The notes: a model not told the origin generated them from the sequence alone. A stretch of 64,000 nucleotides of DNA from Streblospio benedicti (GCA_019095985.1 CM032669.1:4073280-4137279), one strand, 5' to 3'; positions 11,455-22,335 are shown, counted from the first letter of the stretch. Numbers and translations are program-made.

Positions 11455-11965
11455 CTTATTATTGTGCAGAAACGTTTTTCCGTAGTGGGTGTAAAAATGT
11501 GTATATATATATTAGAAATCACCTCTGTAGCGCTTAATAAATATATTGGTGTAGGTATAGCTATAAATGCGCACGTGTGTAGAAAAAGAAAGCTTTGTAA
11601 AAAGAGATCTTGTTACTGCTTTAGCATCTGAGCGCTCAGTAAAATGCATATGCATTAACGAATTTTCTGTATATATGTTTCTGTAGCGGGTGTAAAAATG
11701 TCTTTATATATTAGAAATGACCGCTGTAGCACTTAATAAATATACCTGTGTAGACATACCGATAAACACGTGTGTGTAAAAAAAATAAAGCTTTGTAAAA
11801 AAAAGAGAGATCTTGTTACTGTCTCAGTTTCTGTAGCATTACATTCAATAAAACGTGTATGCATTAACCAATTCTCTGTGTATATATGTATGTGTGAATA
11901 AAAATAATAAACAAAATGCTTGGAAAATGGTGTTTCGTTACCGACCTCTGTAGCGTTTTAATAAG
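11455..11965 (+). repeat. Tandem repeat of about 215 bp after the PC4-like gene
   Basis: Two full units and part of a third begin near 11470, 11690 and 11945. Each contains GGGTGTAAAAATGT, CTGTAGCRCTTAATAAATATA and GATCTTGTTACTG. AATAAA occurs in each unit, so this may be a duplicated 3' UTR/polyadenylation region of the upstream gene. Confidence 0.75.
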
Positions 11966-12289
11966 TAAACAACCTCAATTCTAACACCCACCCTGGTAAA
12001 AAAAAGCATTTTTTTTATACTCCGCTTAAAAACTGATCCGTAAAACGCAACACGTTTGACCCAGCGCCTGGCTGCAAATACAGATGTTGTTTTTGCTCTA
12101 CACCTTTAATGGTTACACATGTTAACATACAATTTACCTCAGTATACAGTGTTACTAATAGTTGACTGATCGTTTAGACAAAAGCGTATCACAGTAATGC
12201 AGCAACAAAAACGAAGCTTTATTTTAAACACAGAAAAAATCTACCCCACCCCCACATTAATACACACACACCAGTTACGTACACACGCT

Positions 12290-12580
12290 AGCTCCCCCCC
12301 CACCCGCTTTCATCGGTCACACGCGCACCACGCACTTGCTTTCACCCGGTCACACGTACACACGGTAGCTCACACACCCACACGCACCCCAATTCCACCG
12401 GTCACACGCGCAGCACACACTCGCTTTCACTTGTCACACACCCACACGCCCACCTCGCTTTCACTGGTCACACACGCGCACGCACCCCGCTTTCACTCAC
12501 TCACACATGCACACCCCCCTTTCACTCGCTCACACACACATCCACACACACACCTCGCTTTCACTCGGTCACACGCGGCA
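12290..12580 (+). repeat. Minisatellite with TTTCACTCGGTCACAC-like units
   Basis: Six or more units of roughly 40-50 bp contain CGCTTTCAC-x-x-GGTCACAC, separated by CA-rich linkers. A long open frame crosses it but codes only for His/Thr/Pro low-complexity sequence. Confidence 0.8.
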
Positions 12581-12803
12581 TCCCGACCTGCCGGTGGTAA
12601 AAAAACACAACACACACTAGTTCATAGCCACGCATCCACCAGAGCGCGGACTGTGGAGATTCCCCGCGACTGCAACGGAGCTCTCTGGACAGGTGCACTT
12701 CCTGTCGCCGGCCTTCGTCAGACCGCTTGTTCTCCACCACTAATAGCCGGAGGGTGCCGAGCCCACGTCTCATTCCCCGACCCGCCAGTAGTAAAAATGT
12801 AAT

Positions 12804-12838
<35 letters not shown>

Positions 12839-13030
12839 CGTTTATCATAGCTGCGTGTCCTCCTGAGTGAAGTCCTTCCCATAACTTAGCCTACAAGGAG
12901 GGCAGTGACTCCTCCGCGACCAGCGTCGACGCTCTCTGGGCTGGTGCTCACCCTATCGGCCTCCTCCGCCTGACTGCTTGTTCTCCACCACCACTGTAGC
13001 CAGGGGTTACGGAATGTGCGCGTCATGATG
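12580..13030 (+). repeat. Tandem duplication of a ~225-bp GC-rich segment
   Basis: The segments near 12640-12760 and 12900-13010 share, in order, CGCGAC, GCTCTCTGG, TGACTGCTTGTTCTCCACCA (or a close variant) and a TAGCC-x-G-GGG block. A (CA)n tract separates them. Confidence 0.65.
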
Positions 13031-13231
13031 TGGGGGTGGGGTTCGTGAGCTCGACGTGTCGGCGACCCAATGAAAAACACTGCCCGCCGCAGACGCGGAC
13101 CTGGTATGATGAGAGGGTGCGGACCTGAGGTTGGGGATGGTACCTGTCCACATTCCCGCTCTTGGTCCGCGAGTTCATCTAAAACTTGCTGAACATACTC
13201 CCAGAGATGGTGTGTCGGGGGTTGTAATCTC

Positions 13232-13460
13232 GAATCCAGACCCCAGTGTCATCTCGCCGGGAACGCAACGGTCCACCTCAGCCGAGGATCTGTTGTGAGG
13301 CAGGGATGGTGGCCGGTCGCTGGTCAGTGTCTCGGGGACCACAATCACAATGTTAGATCCAGACCCCGGTGTCGTTGAGCCGGGAACGCGACAATCCGCC
13401 TCAGCCGAGGATCTGTCGCGAGGTGGGGGTGGTGGCTGGTTGCAGGGTTAGTGTCTCGCC
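13232..13460 (+). repeat. Tandem duplication of a ~118-bp GC-rich segment
   Basis: Two adjacent units each contain AGACCCC-x-GTGTC, CCGGGAACGC, CAGCCGAGGATCTGT and GTGTCTCG. Overlapping long frames on both strands are products of high GC content and are not called as genes. Confidence 0.75.
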
Positions 13461-13809
13461 CCACCCCACATGGCGGGGCTGGCGTCACGCCTGTCACGTG
13501 CTGTCGGCGGCGTGTGAGGGCTGTCGGCAGCTGTTTGAGCCGCATGTAGCAGTCCACCCACCCATGAGCTGTGCGACGACAGCCCGAACAGCAGGATAGC
13601 GAACCCTCGCTACAGCGGCGACGAACCCGGCGCACCCAACTATTCCGGTATACAAAACAATCTGGAAAATATAAACAGCAATGACGTCATTTTTTACATC
13701 TTTAAAACCCCGCTAGGGGTAAAAAAAAAAATATGCATAACTCAGCAGTGTTTTTTTGCGTCACTCTATCATTTTTTTAAAACAAAACATTACCATTTCA
13801 TTGTCACCA

Positions 13810-14945
13810 TCATCCTCGGGGGTGGTCGTGACTGCTGGGGTCCCACGAGTCTCGAAGACGGATGCTGGCCCCAGGGTTGTTGGTTGGTTGGGGGTGCATG
13901 GGCACTAACCTGTTTAAAGAAAAAAGCAAAATTAAAAAAAAAAAAACGGAAGACATTGCGGGCTGTTGAGTGAAATAAAAAACCCACACACGCATAGATT
14001 TAGGAAAAAATAAATTTTTGCTAGTGCCTACCACCCAGCAGACGATGATGCACTCCCGGAGTGAGGTGATGGTGGTACCGCCGGGGGTAACAGTGGTGTG
14101 AGAAGAGGCGGCTGCCCAGTGGTATACCATCATCAATGTCGCTCTGGTGGGGGAAACATAGCGTGATTAAGTCGTAAAAGGGGGGGGTCCTCCCCCAATC
14201 TAGACAATTTTTTTTTTTTAAAAGTTTAACAGATATTTGAAGGGTCACCATATAAACAACCCTTTTACCCGTCACACCAAAGCGCATATAGTTACAACAT
14301 CAAAAATAATAGGTGAGCACGCTATGTAACGATTTTTTAAATTCCAGATACTGTCGCTATTTTGCACCCCATTTAGTATTAATAACTTGGTCGGGGTATA
14401 TACGACTGGTGAATGCATATTATTAGAGCAGTGTAATAATCAATTTAACAGCTTCAAACCTCGAGTTACTTGAGCAGGTAAAAACGAGTGAAATTAAAGT
14501 AAAACCCCACACAAGTATGATGGATATCTCGGGGCTAGTTTTTTAAAATTGGTAATTACTACGAGTCATTATACAATTCATAGCTGGAGGGTCGGGATTA
14601 TGCATGGGAGGAATCGTCTTACTTTTACAAAAAAAATGATGAAAGTAGGAGACGTAAAAAAAAAACTACATTAATGGATACCAACGGCAAAATAGGAAGC
14701 TTTCTTTTTACCTCACATGTACTCAAAATGACGACGCTGGTGCTGTGTTCACTCGTATCCCTCACGCACGCACCCCCCGCTGCTGCATGATGTCTACGGT
14801 GAGCAGGGTTGTATTGTCGTCCAGATCACCTTCACCTACTGTGCGGATGAAGTTTCCTTGAGTGCTTAACCTGAGCATGCCCGACGTCACACGAGGTAGC
14901 CGTCTGAAGCCGTAGTCATTGCAGTTCCAAGCCATTGGACCACAA
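13810..14945 (-). other. Three possible minus-strand exons of an unknown transcript
   Basis: Open segments at 14945-14762, 14143-14032 and 13909-13810 each follow a good acceptor (GTTGCAG, CCCACCAG after a pyrimidine run, TTTAAACAG). The middle one also has a GTAGGC donor. Their translations show no known domain. They could be a spliced gene of the giant element, a non-coding transcript, or chance. Confidence 0.2.
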
Positions 14946-15612
14946 CTGCAACCGCGAGGCAAGAGAGTGCACAAACGCGCAAGTTAAACACAAGACATTT
15001 ACACTGAGCATACTACTCATACTTCATTCCTCTTCAGCTGCAAAATCGGTTATGAGCCGATGATTTAAATTTTAAAAATGCGGAAGCCAGTAAAAAGCAC
15101 TCAACCAATCATATTACTTGTATATTGAGGCTCTTTTCAAATTCAAATTTTAAAAATGCGGAAATCAACAAATCCCTCATATCACCAATCGCGTTTTTTG
15201 CAGACAAACGTAAAAGAGTGTGAAAATCAGCAAAAAATAGCATAACTTATTGCGTAACTTGTAAATATTATCTGTACATTGCAAACCAAAGTCTTTACCT
15301 AAACTTGAAGTTAATGTAGCAGTGTTAACTGCATCTCACAGACGCTTTAATAAAGCTGTTTCAAACCATGATTTGGAGAATATATATAATGGTGCATTAA
15401 TAGCTTGCCTAACAGATACAGAAGTCCAGACATGTGCAAGTGGTCCGGAAAATATTGAAACAGTTGAATATTCACGATAAATACACAATACTCACATCTC
15501 ATAAGATCATTGGTGTTACACAAACAATGATGAACATTTTAGGTGTCTTATTGGTAAAAATAGCAGTAGGTCATTAATTCACATGTCAAGCAGTTTATCA
15601 CAGTGCGAAAGC

Positions 15613-16431
15613 GACCAACGTAACTCCCAAAACGACTACCGTAACTTAGCAAAAATGGCGACGCCAACAGCGCCCGCTTCACGTTAGAAACTCCACTATT
15701 GTGCTTATTCTGTGCACTTATATAATGATATCACATGCTGCAGGTTTAGATTTTAGCGTATTGATTCTAGAGAGCATGTAGTTTTAATGTATAATAAATG
15801 TATTATGACATATTTTGGTTGAAACCAACCACCTAAGTGACTACCGTAACTCACACAAATGATTGCCGTAACTCACTCACGTGACTACCGTAACTCTGAA
15901 GATACGTAGACATCCAAAACGTAATTAATGCTGATATATATGCTTCAAATCAACATTACAGTGTGACTTATATCTGTGTGTTTTGATTTATGCTAGGAGT
16001 CCACTAGAGCCGCGACTTTACGCGACAATGTGCGCAAATTATATCCCTGTTATGTGGATGTCTCTTCTATTTCAATTTCATTATTTTTACATTAGTAGCA
16101 CATATAATTTCCTTCCATGGTTAATATCTGCAATAAAAATTCCGAATATGACCTCTAATTCAACAGAATAGAAGCTAAGCTGCAGTATTCAATGATTTTT
16201 TCTATGCAGAGTTACGGTAGTCGGGCCCGGGAGCTACGGTAGTCACCACACAATTTTAAAATCCGCTTTATACTATCATCAAGTAAACTTTCAACGAAAT
16301 TATGCAACATGCAGATAACACGTGCAAAGTACTGTCTTTCTAACAAAAAATATAAAGCTATTAAGAACTTAACCTCATATAAAAATGAAAAATCCGCTCC
16401 GCTGTATGCATATCATTGACTACCGTAACTC
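15613..16431. repeat. Cluster of eight GACTACCGTAACTC motifs
   Basis: Forward copies start at 15613, 15634, 15839, 15861, 15883 and 16418; reverse-complement copies lie at 16209-16222 and 16231-16244. Four are exact and the others differ by one or two bases. The two reverse copies flank a GGGCCC centre. Spacing is irregular, so this is not a simple tandem repeat. It looks like a cluster of binding sites. Confidence 0.8.
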
Positions 16432-16720
16432 TGGAGTTATGTAGATCGCTTTTGCACAGTGTTTATGTTAGCAGCAACATAAAAGTTTTTTTCTTTCTGA
16501 GAGAGTGCGGATAGATTTACCCATGTTTTTAAATACACCTTTGTAAGAGACAAATCGGCACTCGCTGTCTCACTTCATCTCTGCAGCTGTAACTAAAACC
16601 TGACTCTCGCGGTTCAATATTTAATAGCGACGTTGGCTAGGGGTATTTAAACCACAGGATTAGACCTGCCTAGGGTGGGTGGACTGACCCAAATAACTCT
16701 AATAGATGTAGTCGGGCTTA

Positions 16721-16981
16721 TTAGCAAAAAGGCGGCTCATTATTTTTATGATCATCTTGGATGATACGATGTACGATTACGTTTCTTATAACCCGCTGCA
16801 TGAAGCGAATCGTCAAAGCAGTACCCATTCCCTCCCTTGTTCGAACTGAAAGACAGGACTTTATATTAACTTCTGTACCAAATGCCCTTCTTATGATTTG
16901 CTGAGTCCTTTTGCATGACCCGTTATACCGTTTCATTGGACCATTGCGTGGATGTAGAATGCGAGTGAGAATGCTTGCCAA
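16721..16981 (-). pseudogene. PIF/Harbinger transposase remnant
   Basis: The fragment contains ILHPRNGPMKRYNGSCKRTQ followed by QIIRRAFG. This matches the HARBI1/Harbinger stretch L-x-P...P...(R/E)-x-YN-x-x-x-x-(K/C)-RT-x-x-x-IE-x-AFG, which lies near the last catalytic Glu of the DDE domain. The position that is usually Glu reads Arg here. The rest of the transposase and any terminal repeats are not seen. It is an old DNA-transposon scrap within the giant element. Confidence 0.6.
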
Positions 16982-19373
16982 ACGTTCAAATCCACCGTCA
17001 CCAAACAGCCATTAATGCAATGACTCCAGGTTCAAATTTGTCTGATAAGTTAGAATTTCTTTAGATAATTGGCGAATGTATGCATAGTTTGTTATGTTAT
17101 AATGATATACGCGTATATGCTTCAATCTGAATCACATATAACTAGCAATTAGATGCTTTTAGTTATATGTCGTGTATAGCCACAAGTACACCTGAAACTG
17201 TCAAATCTTATATTTCGCATCATATATTAAAGTAATGATAAAAGTCCATCGTCACGATTCAAAGGTATGACATTTTTCTCCCGGAATCGTTTGCTGTTCA
17301 TCGTGGGAATACGATCTCTGTCGTTATTGCAAAATTATTTATGCAGCCGGGTAGACGAGAGAAGGTACTGTAATCGTGTGGATTTCTAAGGTAACGACAA
17401 TATTGTGAACAGTCAAGTGTCAGTAATGACAGTATCTAGGCTAAGTAGTACAATATGCTAGAGTTTGTCATTAGTGTGTACACGCTTAGTTATAAAATTA
17501 TCATAGTCTATAGTCGGAAGTTGCCATATCGCTATCAGTTGATAGTATTGCTGCAAGAGACGGCTTATATATACCAAAGACATATGTGTGCAATACAAAT
17601 CGATATAAATGGATCATGCACGCTGTTCAAAATGTGTTTACGACAGAGGAGGACAGTCCCCAAAACTGGAGCTGGCTTATTTGTGGATTAATGAATCAGA
17701 ACGTGACTGCAACAGTGCATTACTTGACCCAGCCTCCCACGGATACCAAATCTCCGCCTCACATGCAGCAGGTGTGTCGTGGACAATCGTTTACATTAGC
17801 TATTGTACACCCCTAAGTTAAGATGCTTGATGTGGAACATTAGCAGTTCAAATGCCCATTGAGGGTGGCCATCCTAACATTAGACTTGAAATCTGACATG
17901 ATCAGAGAGATGGGTAGAGGCATATCGGATCCTGCCCACAACTTCGCACAATCTGAGTCGAATCTCTATCAAAATCAGCCAATTGTGCTGACACCAATTC
18001 TGTTCCACTTCTTTTTGCCAGATTCCGAAGACACTTATTCTAAGAAATATAAGACATGATTTAAACTAAAATACTGCACCAACGCAAAGTTTCATGCTTC
18101 TAAGTAACCTAGTAACCACGCTTACAGAAATCTCATCATTCCATCATTTTCAAACTGTAAATTTGCAAATTTACCCATTTTGAAACGGTAAAGCCCAATT
18201 AAAATGTAAGAGCAATTTGCATAGTTGGGACTGCCACTGACTTTTAAACCAGTGAAGGATAGCATAACTTCTTTTGGTCAATAATATCTAAATGCACAGG
18301 AAATTATACAACGCCATTAACGATAAAGCAAACATTAGATGTGAAATCTTGACCTAATATAGGGATTATTTAAATGTTTCTAAAAGCATATAATATAAAC
18401 ACAGCTGTTCCAGTCAATGCCTATTTGCCTCTTAACAATATGGCTATTTTGCATGGTTAAAAGCCTGAAATGGTCAAATTTTCTGTAATTGTGTACATCC
18501 TTTCAAGTTATGAAGAAGCACAAGGTGTGAATCAGTTCCAATAATTTACAGAATAAGTGTCTAAGGGACAAAAATTGTAAGAAGCCCCAATTCGTGGGTT
18601 AAAGTTGATGTCCTCAAAATTATGACATCACACATGCTTTCAAGTTTTTAAAAAATTAATAATATGTTATCTTATGTATAACTATCCAGTGTGTCATACA
18701 TGTAAATGAGTTTCATTAGAGAACAGTAATTTGAAAGATTAAGTCATAAAGTGGCAAAATTGGTATACTGTAAAACTAGAAATGTTGGTGCATGTTGTAA
18801 TTTGCAAATTTTGTGGGTAGATGCAAAAACGCAAACTTAAATAGTCAGCAAACATTGATAGCCCGTGTAAAGTATGTCTAGGATGGACTAAAATCACAAA
18901 ATTAAATGGTCACAAAATAATTTGATAGTCACAAAATATTCTAATTTTACAGTAAGTGTTCACTGATTTGCCAATGTGCTGTAATACTTGCAATTTTGTT
19001 TCACACTTAGCATGAACTAGTCCATCAAATAAGTCACAATCATATTTTATCTAAACGTACACAGCAACAATGTAAGTTGATGTTGAATATTTCATATAGT
19101 ATTATGATTTTAAGGACTTATCATATTTTACCAACAATTAAAAGAAATCATACATTTTGTAATAAATATACCACAAATGTTTTTTGATTAGTTAATTTGT
19201 TTTATCATGTCATTGTCACATGTATACAAATTTAGTTTATTTTTCCTAATCTCTAGAGTATAAACATGCTGCGCCTGTCTTAGGCATTGCCTATTCATAT
19301 TAGTTACAAACTTATATACATGTATATACATTACTATTTTAACGATTTATTAAGTTTAATGATAATCTAATGT
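16982..19373. other. AT-rich giant-element interior, nothing recognised
   Basis: Only short open frames without domains occur here. The composition resembles the host intron more than the GC-rich arms, so part of it may be ordinary host or later-inserted sequence. Confidence 0.4.
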
Positions 19374-19577
19374 CTATTTAGTTAATTCACATGTGAGTAA
19401 ATAAGCATATGCCAAGGCAAATAAGTGAGTTTTCAGATCAGGTGTGGGTTGCTCAAGGTCACTTGAGCTACGTAACCATTCTGGTAGCCCATTCCAGAGT
19501 CGTGGTGCAGTAGATGTAAAAGATCTTTCCCCAAATGTTTTTAGGTTGACTTTGTCATTTTGCATAATTATATACAT
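19374..19577 (-). pseudogene. LINE reverse-transcriptase C-terminal scrap
   Basis: The frame reads LKTFGERSFTSTAPRLWNGL followed by PEWLR and LKTHLF. This is the well-known tail of jockey/CR1-type LINE proteins (KTYGDRAFSVAAPRLWNSLP...LKTHLF). The rest of the element is absent. Confidence 0.75.
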
Positions 19578-19635
19578 AAATAAAGGGTCGCACGCTATAC
19601 ATATGTTTAAATATTTTTATTTTACAGCAGCCTGA

Positions 19636-20249
19636 TTAAGCGCATTTATATCCGTTCAAAACATTCTCTCTTATACTCTGCCCACACGATGCTAGGACAA
19701 TTTTCAACGTGGCGTGGGGACGCTCTAAAGTCATTTCTTTCTCCATAGCCACCCCTGCAAGACGACGTATGTAGTATGGCGGTGTAATGTCGACATTGTC
19801 CAGCGCGGACGCGACCGACTCCGCCGACACCGTCAAACAGTCATGCCGGGTTTGGGAGCAGTGACCTGTGATACACCCTTCACAATTCCTCTGTATGTAA
19901 GCTTGTACTTCTTCCCTTAGCAGTTCGGCATATACGTGTCGCCCGATGTCCAGCTCCGCTCCCGATGTCAGACGGCTGGCGAGGTGGTGGCATTCACGTC
20001 CCACCTTTTGAGGGTCTGTCCAATCGCCACACGCATATATGTATGTAGAGTTGCTCGCAAATATCGCTAATGCTGAGTCGTACTTCTTCCGGGTACTTGC
20101 TCAACACACTCGTCAACTTCATCGTATAAGGACACAACTCTGTTCCAACCCTGTCGCGATAGGGCAATATGTGCATTCCGTTTATGGCCGGGATTGCCAC
20201 ATATTTCAAACATCCCATCATCCGCTTCTATAACATACGCCTCCGACAT
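19636..20249 (-). pseudogene. Unknown conserved family, possible PC4-like region, right copy (fossil)
   Basis: This is the inward-facing mirror partner of the gene at 10666-11309. Recognisable shared blocks, in order, are IALSRQGWNRV, EVRLSISD...LYIHICVW, and the Cys/His cluster NCEGCITGHCSQTRHDCL. The start MSEAYVIEA lies about 130 bases inside the right arm. Divergence from the left copy is large, so they are old paralogues, not recent arm duplicates. The copy is broken in a few places and is treated as a fossil. Confidence 0.5.
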
Positions 20250-20375
20250 GTTTTATCAGTAACGAGGTGACACACGTTTCGTGGCTCGAAAGAGAGTTGA
20301 TGGTTAATGAAGGTTCACACCTGCCAACAGAGCTGAGGTGTGCGGCTAGCTGTCAGAAAGGCATCTGATGTGTTC

Positions 20376-21796
20376 AACTAATCGGCGGGAATTTCGTGTC
20401 GCTCAGCGACGCCTCAAATCTCGTGCAGCTCGCTCACTCGAGGTGCCATTGGACTGACGGTCATCCACCTATTAAAAGTGACGGGTGACACGATTTACTG
20501 ATTTCACGTCGTCAGATGCATTTTTTTTACTAGAGCGGTCGCACGACGTGCCTGACGGGGTGTCAAAAGTGATGCATGGATCGGCTACCAACTTACAGCA
20601 CTCGCTACCAGGGGAGGTCGCAAGCCGCACGGCTGCATGGACCAACGAGTTACGTGTGTCTTTCAAGAACGCTCTACAGCCTTCCTTGACGACTGGGGAA
20701 GAGCACCCCTTCGGGCGTGGCACGTGCCCGGTCTGTAAACAATCGGTGAAATACCGATTATCTCAAATGTTTATATATAATAAAAGAGGAGCATATTTGA
20801 CCGTGCCGGTGATAGCGGTGTAAAATGGCTATTTATATAGAATGTATATGTGGTGTAAGTGACGAAACATAATGACAATACCGATGTTTGTATGTTGACG
20901 GGTATGCAACTTAAAAACAGCAGAATAATAAACGCGGTATTCGCAAAAGCTGTCATTCTTGTCTTTGGGCTGGACAGTTCAAGTTATGTGATGCGAATGC
21001 CAGGAGTGGTGGCAGTGAATGAGTGTGCTCTGTCTATTGAGAATTACGACTTGTTTTATCAATAGTCGTCTATCTTAACAGAAAAACGGTTAACGCTTGG
21101 GAGCACCGGGGGGCGGGGTAGCGAAGCGAGCGTCGACGGACTATGAAGTGGCTCGCGACAGGGCCGTGGCACACCATGTAGCCACCGAATAATAGTATAG
21201 AACCATCTATTTTCTGATGCTTTAAACGTAGGAGACTAAACTGTCGCGGGTCGTAAACAATACTATTTAACGCATTTGCCAAGGCATTCAAATTCAGGGG
21301 TCCCACGTTCGTTACTCCATATTCAACCATTACCATGGCAGGAGTAAACCCCCCAGCCGTCTCGATTGGGCTAACCGTCGGGAATTTTGCGACGCTAGGA
21401 GAAACGAGGTGAGCTATAACTAATTGGGGAGAATTTCGTGTCGCTCAGCGATCGTGCGCACCGCGGACCTCGCAAGCTCGGGCCGGGCTGACAGGTGACA
21501 CAATTTATGGATTCCAACTATAGCGCAGCGCTCGCCAGTGCACGCTCGCCAGGGTCAGTGGCGCGCTCACTCGCTAGCCCCACCGCTCGCTCCAGCCGGG
21601 GATAGTCGGTAGCCATCCATCACCGGCCTGTCAAAAGTGATAGGTGACATGAGTGATGGACGACTTCGGACTATCCCCGGCCCAAGCGAGCTGCGGGGCG
21701 ATCGTTGGCGCTTGCTCGGTGCCGTTCGCCTTGCCGCGCTCTTTGCCGCTTGCTCGCTCGCTCAGGGGCCATATTTGGCGGACTATAGCCCCGCCA
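20376..21796 (-). repeat. Right inverted arm of the giant element
   Basis: Reverse-complement partner of 7651-8741, with many substitutions and small indels. It carries an extra block at about 21421-21680 that itself repeats the arm landmarks ATTTCGTGTCGCTCAGCGA and GTGACA...TTTATGGATT, so it may be a nested related repeat. Confidence 0.85.
21070..21336 (-). pseudogene. TBP-like frame in right arm (fossil)
   Basis: This is the counterpart of 7863-8114. The frame of about 88 codons includes GVTNVGPLNLNALANALNS, VYDPRQFSLLRLKHQKIDGS and ILLFGGYMVCHGP. The M-V-C-x-G after a hydrophobic strand and the Y-D-P-x-x-F are the positions most like TBP. Between the two arms, several codons differ at silent positions and others change residues, so selection cannot be judged by eye. 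It is treated as a fossil. Confidence 0.4.
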
Positions 21797-21829
21797 GATC
21801 TTACACCGGGCATAGTCCGCCAAATATGG
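21769..21829. repeat. Palindromic tip of the right arm
   Basis: Two perfect 18-bp inverted copies (21769-21786 and 21812-21829) of the arm tip containing ATAGTCCGCCAAATATGG surround a 25-base spacer. A second tip just outside the element edge suggests a tail-to-tail junction or a nested copy. Confidence 0.85.
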
Positions 21830-22166
21830 CTAGTAAATATTTATTCACGTATATTATTGTAAATACATCTTTTATTCATGCAGTAATAAAACATATTATA
21901 TCAATATAAAAAGTAGAAATGCACCCACGCACCCACACACATACACGCACGCACTCATGCACACGCACACACAATTATACGTCTTTAGAAGCATCTTAAT
22001 GTAGTCTTACTATCTATGGCACACAGATATGATTTACATATTTTTGGGCATCGCCAATAATGACAAATGACTTGTATGAAGCCCTTGAGATCCATAAGTG
22101 TGCCCCCCTGCCCACCTTCCCCCAACCTTCCAAAAAACTGGACCTGCTAGCTAGTAAGTGACTGAC

Positions 22167-22335
22167 ACGTAGAAGAATAGGAAGACGAGGTGAGGCCAGT
22201 AGAGCGTCATCTGGTAGTACTGGTAGTCGCGCACCAAGTAGGCCATCACGCACACAGACATATAGCCAAACGAGAAGACGATGTGCCACCACGTGCCCAG
22301 CACAGCGCGGTACTTGTTGTCCAGGAACTCCGTCA
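22167..22335 (-). CDS. SLC22-type transporter, internal exon (TM5-TM6)
   Basis: This is the most upstream exon I can recognise. It encodes TEFLDNKYRAVLGTWWHIVF followed by two hydrophobic helices and the end FFY. The T-E-F-x-x-x-K-x-R-x-x-x-G start is standard for the segment before TM5 of SLC22 proteins. The acceptor TTGCAG precedes 22335 in phase 1. Donor GTCAGT after 22167 gives phase 2, matching the PESPRWL exon. The seven exons total about 363 codons of a family that is usually about 550 residues. TM1-TM4 and the large extracellular loop are missing, and no matching exon was found upstream to the window's right edge. Confidence 0.85.

Larger units (their letters stand above)
7651..21796. 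mobile_element. Giant composite element with >1-kb inverted arms (fossil)
   Basis: The left end (7651-8741) and right end (20376-21796) are inverted copies of each other and meet the host intron at tips containing ATAGTCCGCC. The 14.1-kb span sits wholly inside one SLC22 intron and is patchily GC-richer than its surroundings. Both arms encode a TBP-like frame, and two related genes with possible PC4-like regions face inward from the two ends. The interior also contains tandem repeats, a 14-bp motif cluster, a Harbinger fragment and a LINE scrap, so it has been invaded or assembled in stages. No DDE transposase, integrase, DNA polymerase or capsid gene was recognised. The arms differ by many substitutions and indels, and several breaks are present, so it is old. 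It could be a giant transposon, a relic of a large DNA virus, or two inverted copies of a smaller element. Confidence 0.65.

Noticed and set aside
10681-11522. Minus-strand frames of 92-197 codons opposite the PC4-like gene
   Set aside because: They are antisense shadows of a GC-rich coding region; the plus strand holds the family motifs and the TATA box.
12197-12802. Long open frame of about 200 codons in the CA-rich region
   Set aside because: It translates to His/Thr/Pro low-complexity sequence from the minisatellite and has no domain; repeat phase explains the openness.
13345-13635. Overlapping 76- and 96-codon frames on both strands
   Set aside because: The GC-rich tandem duplication explains both; no domain or splice support.
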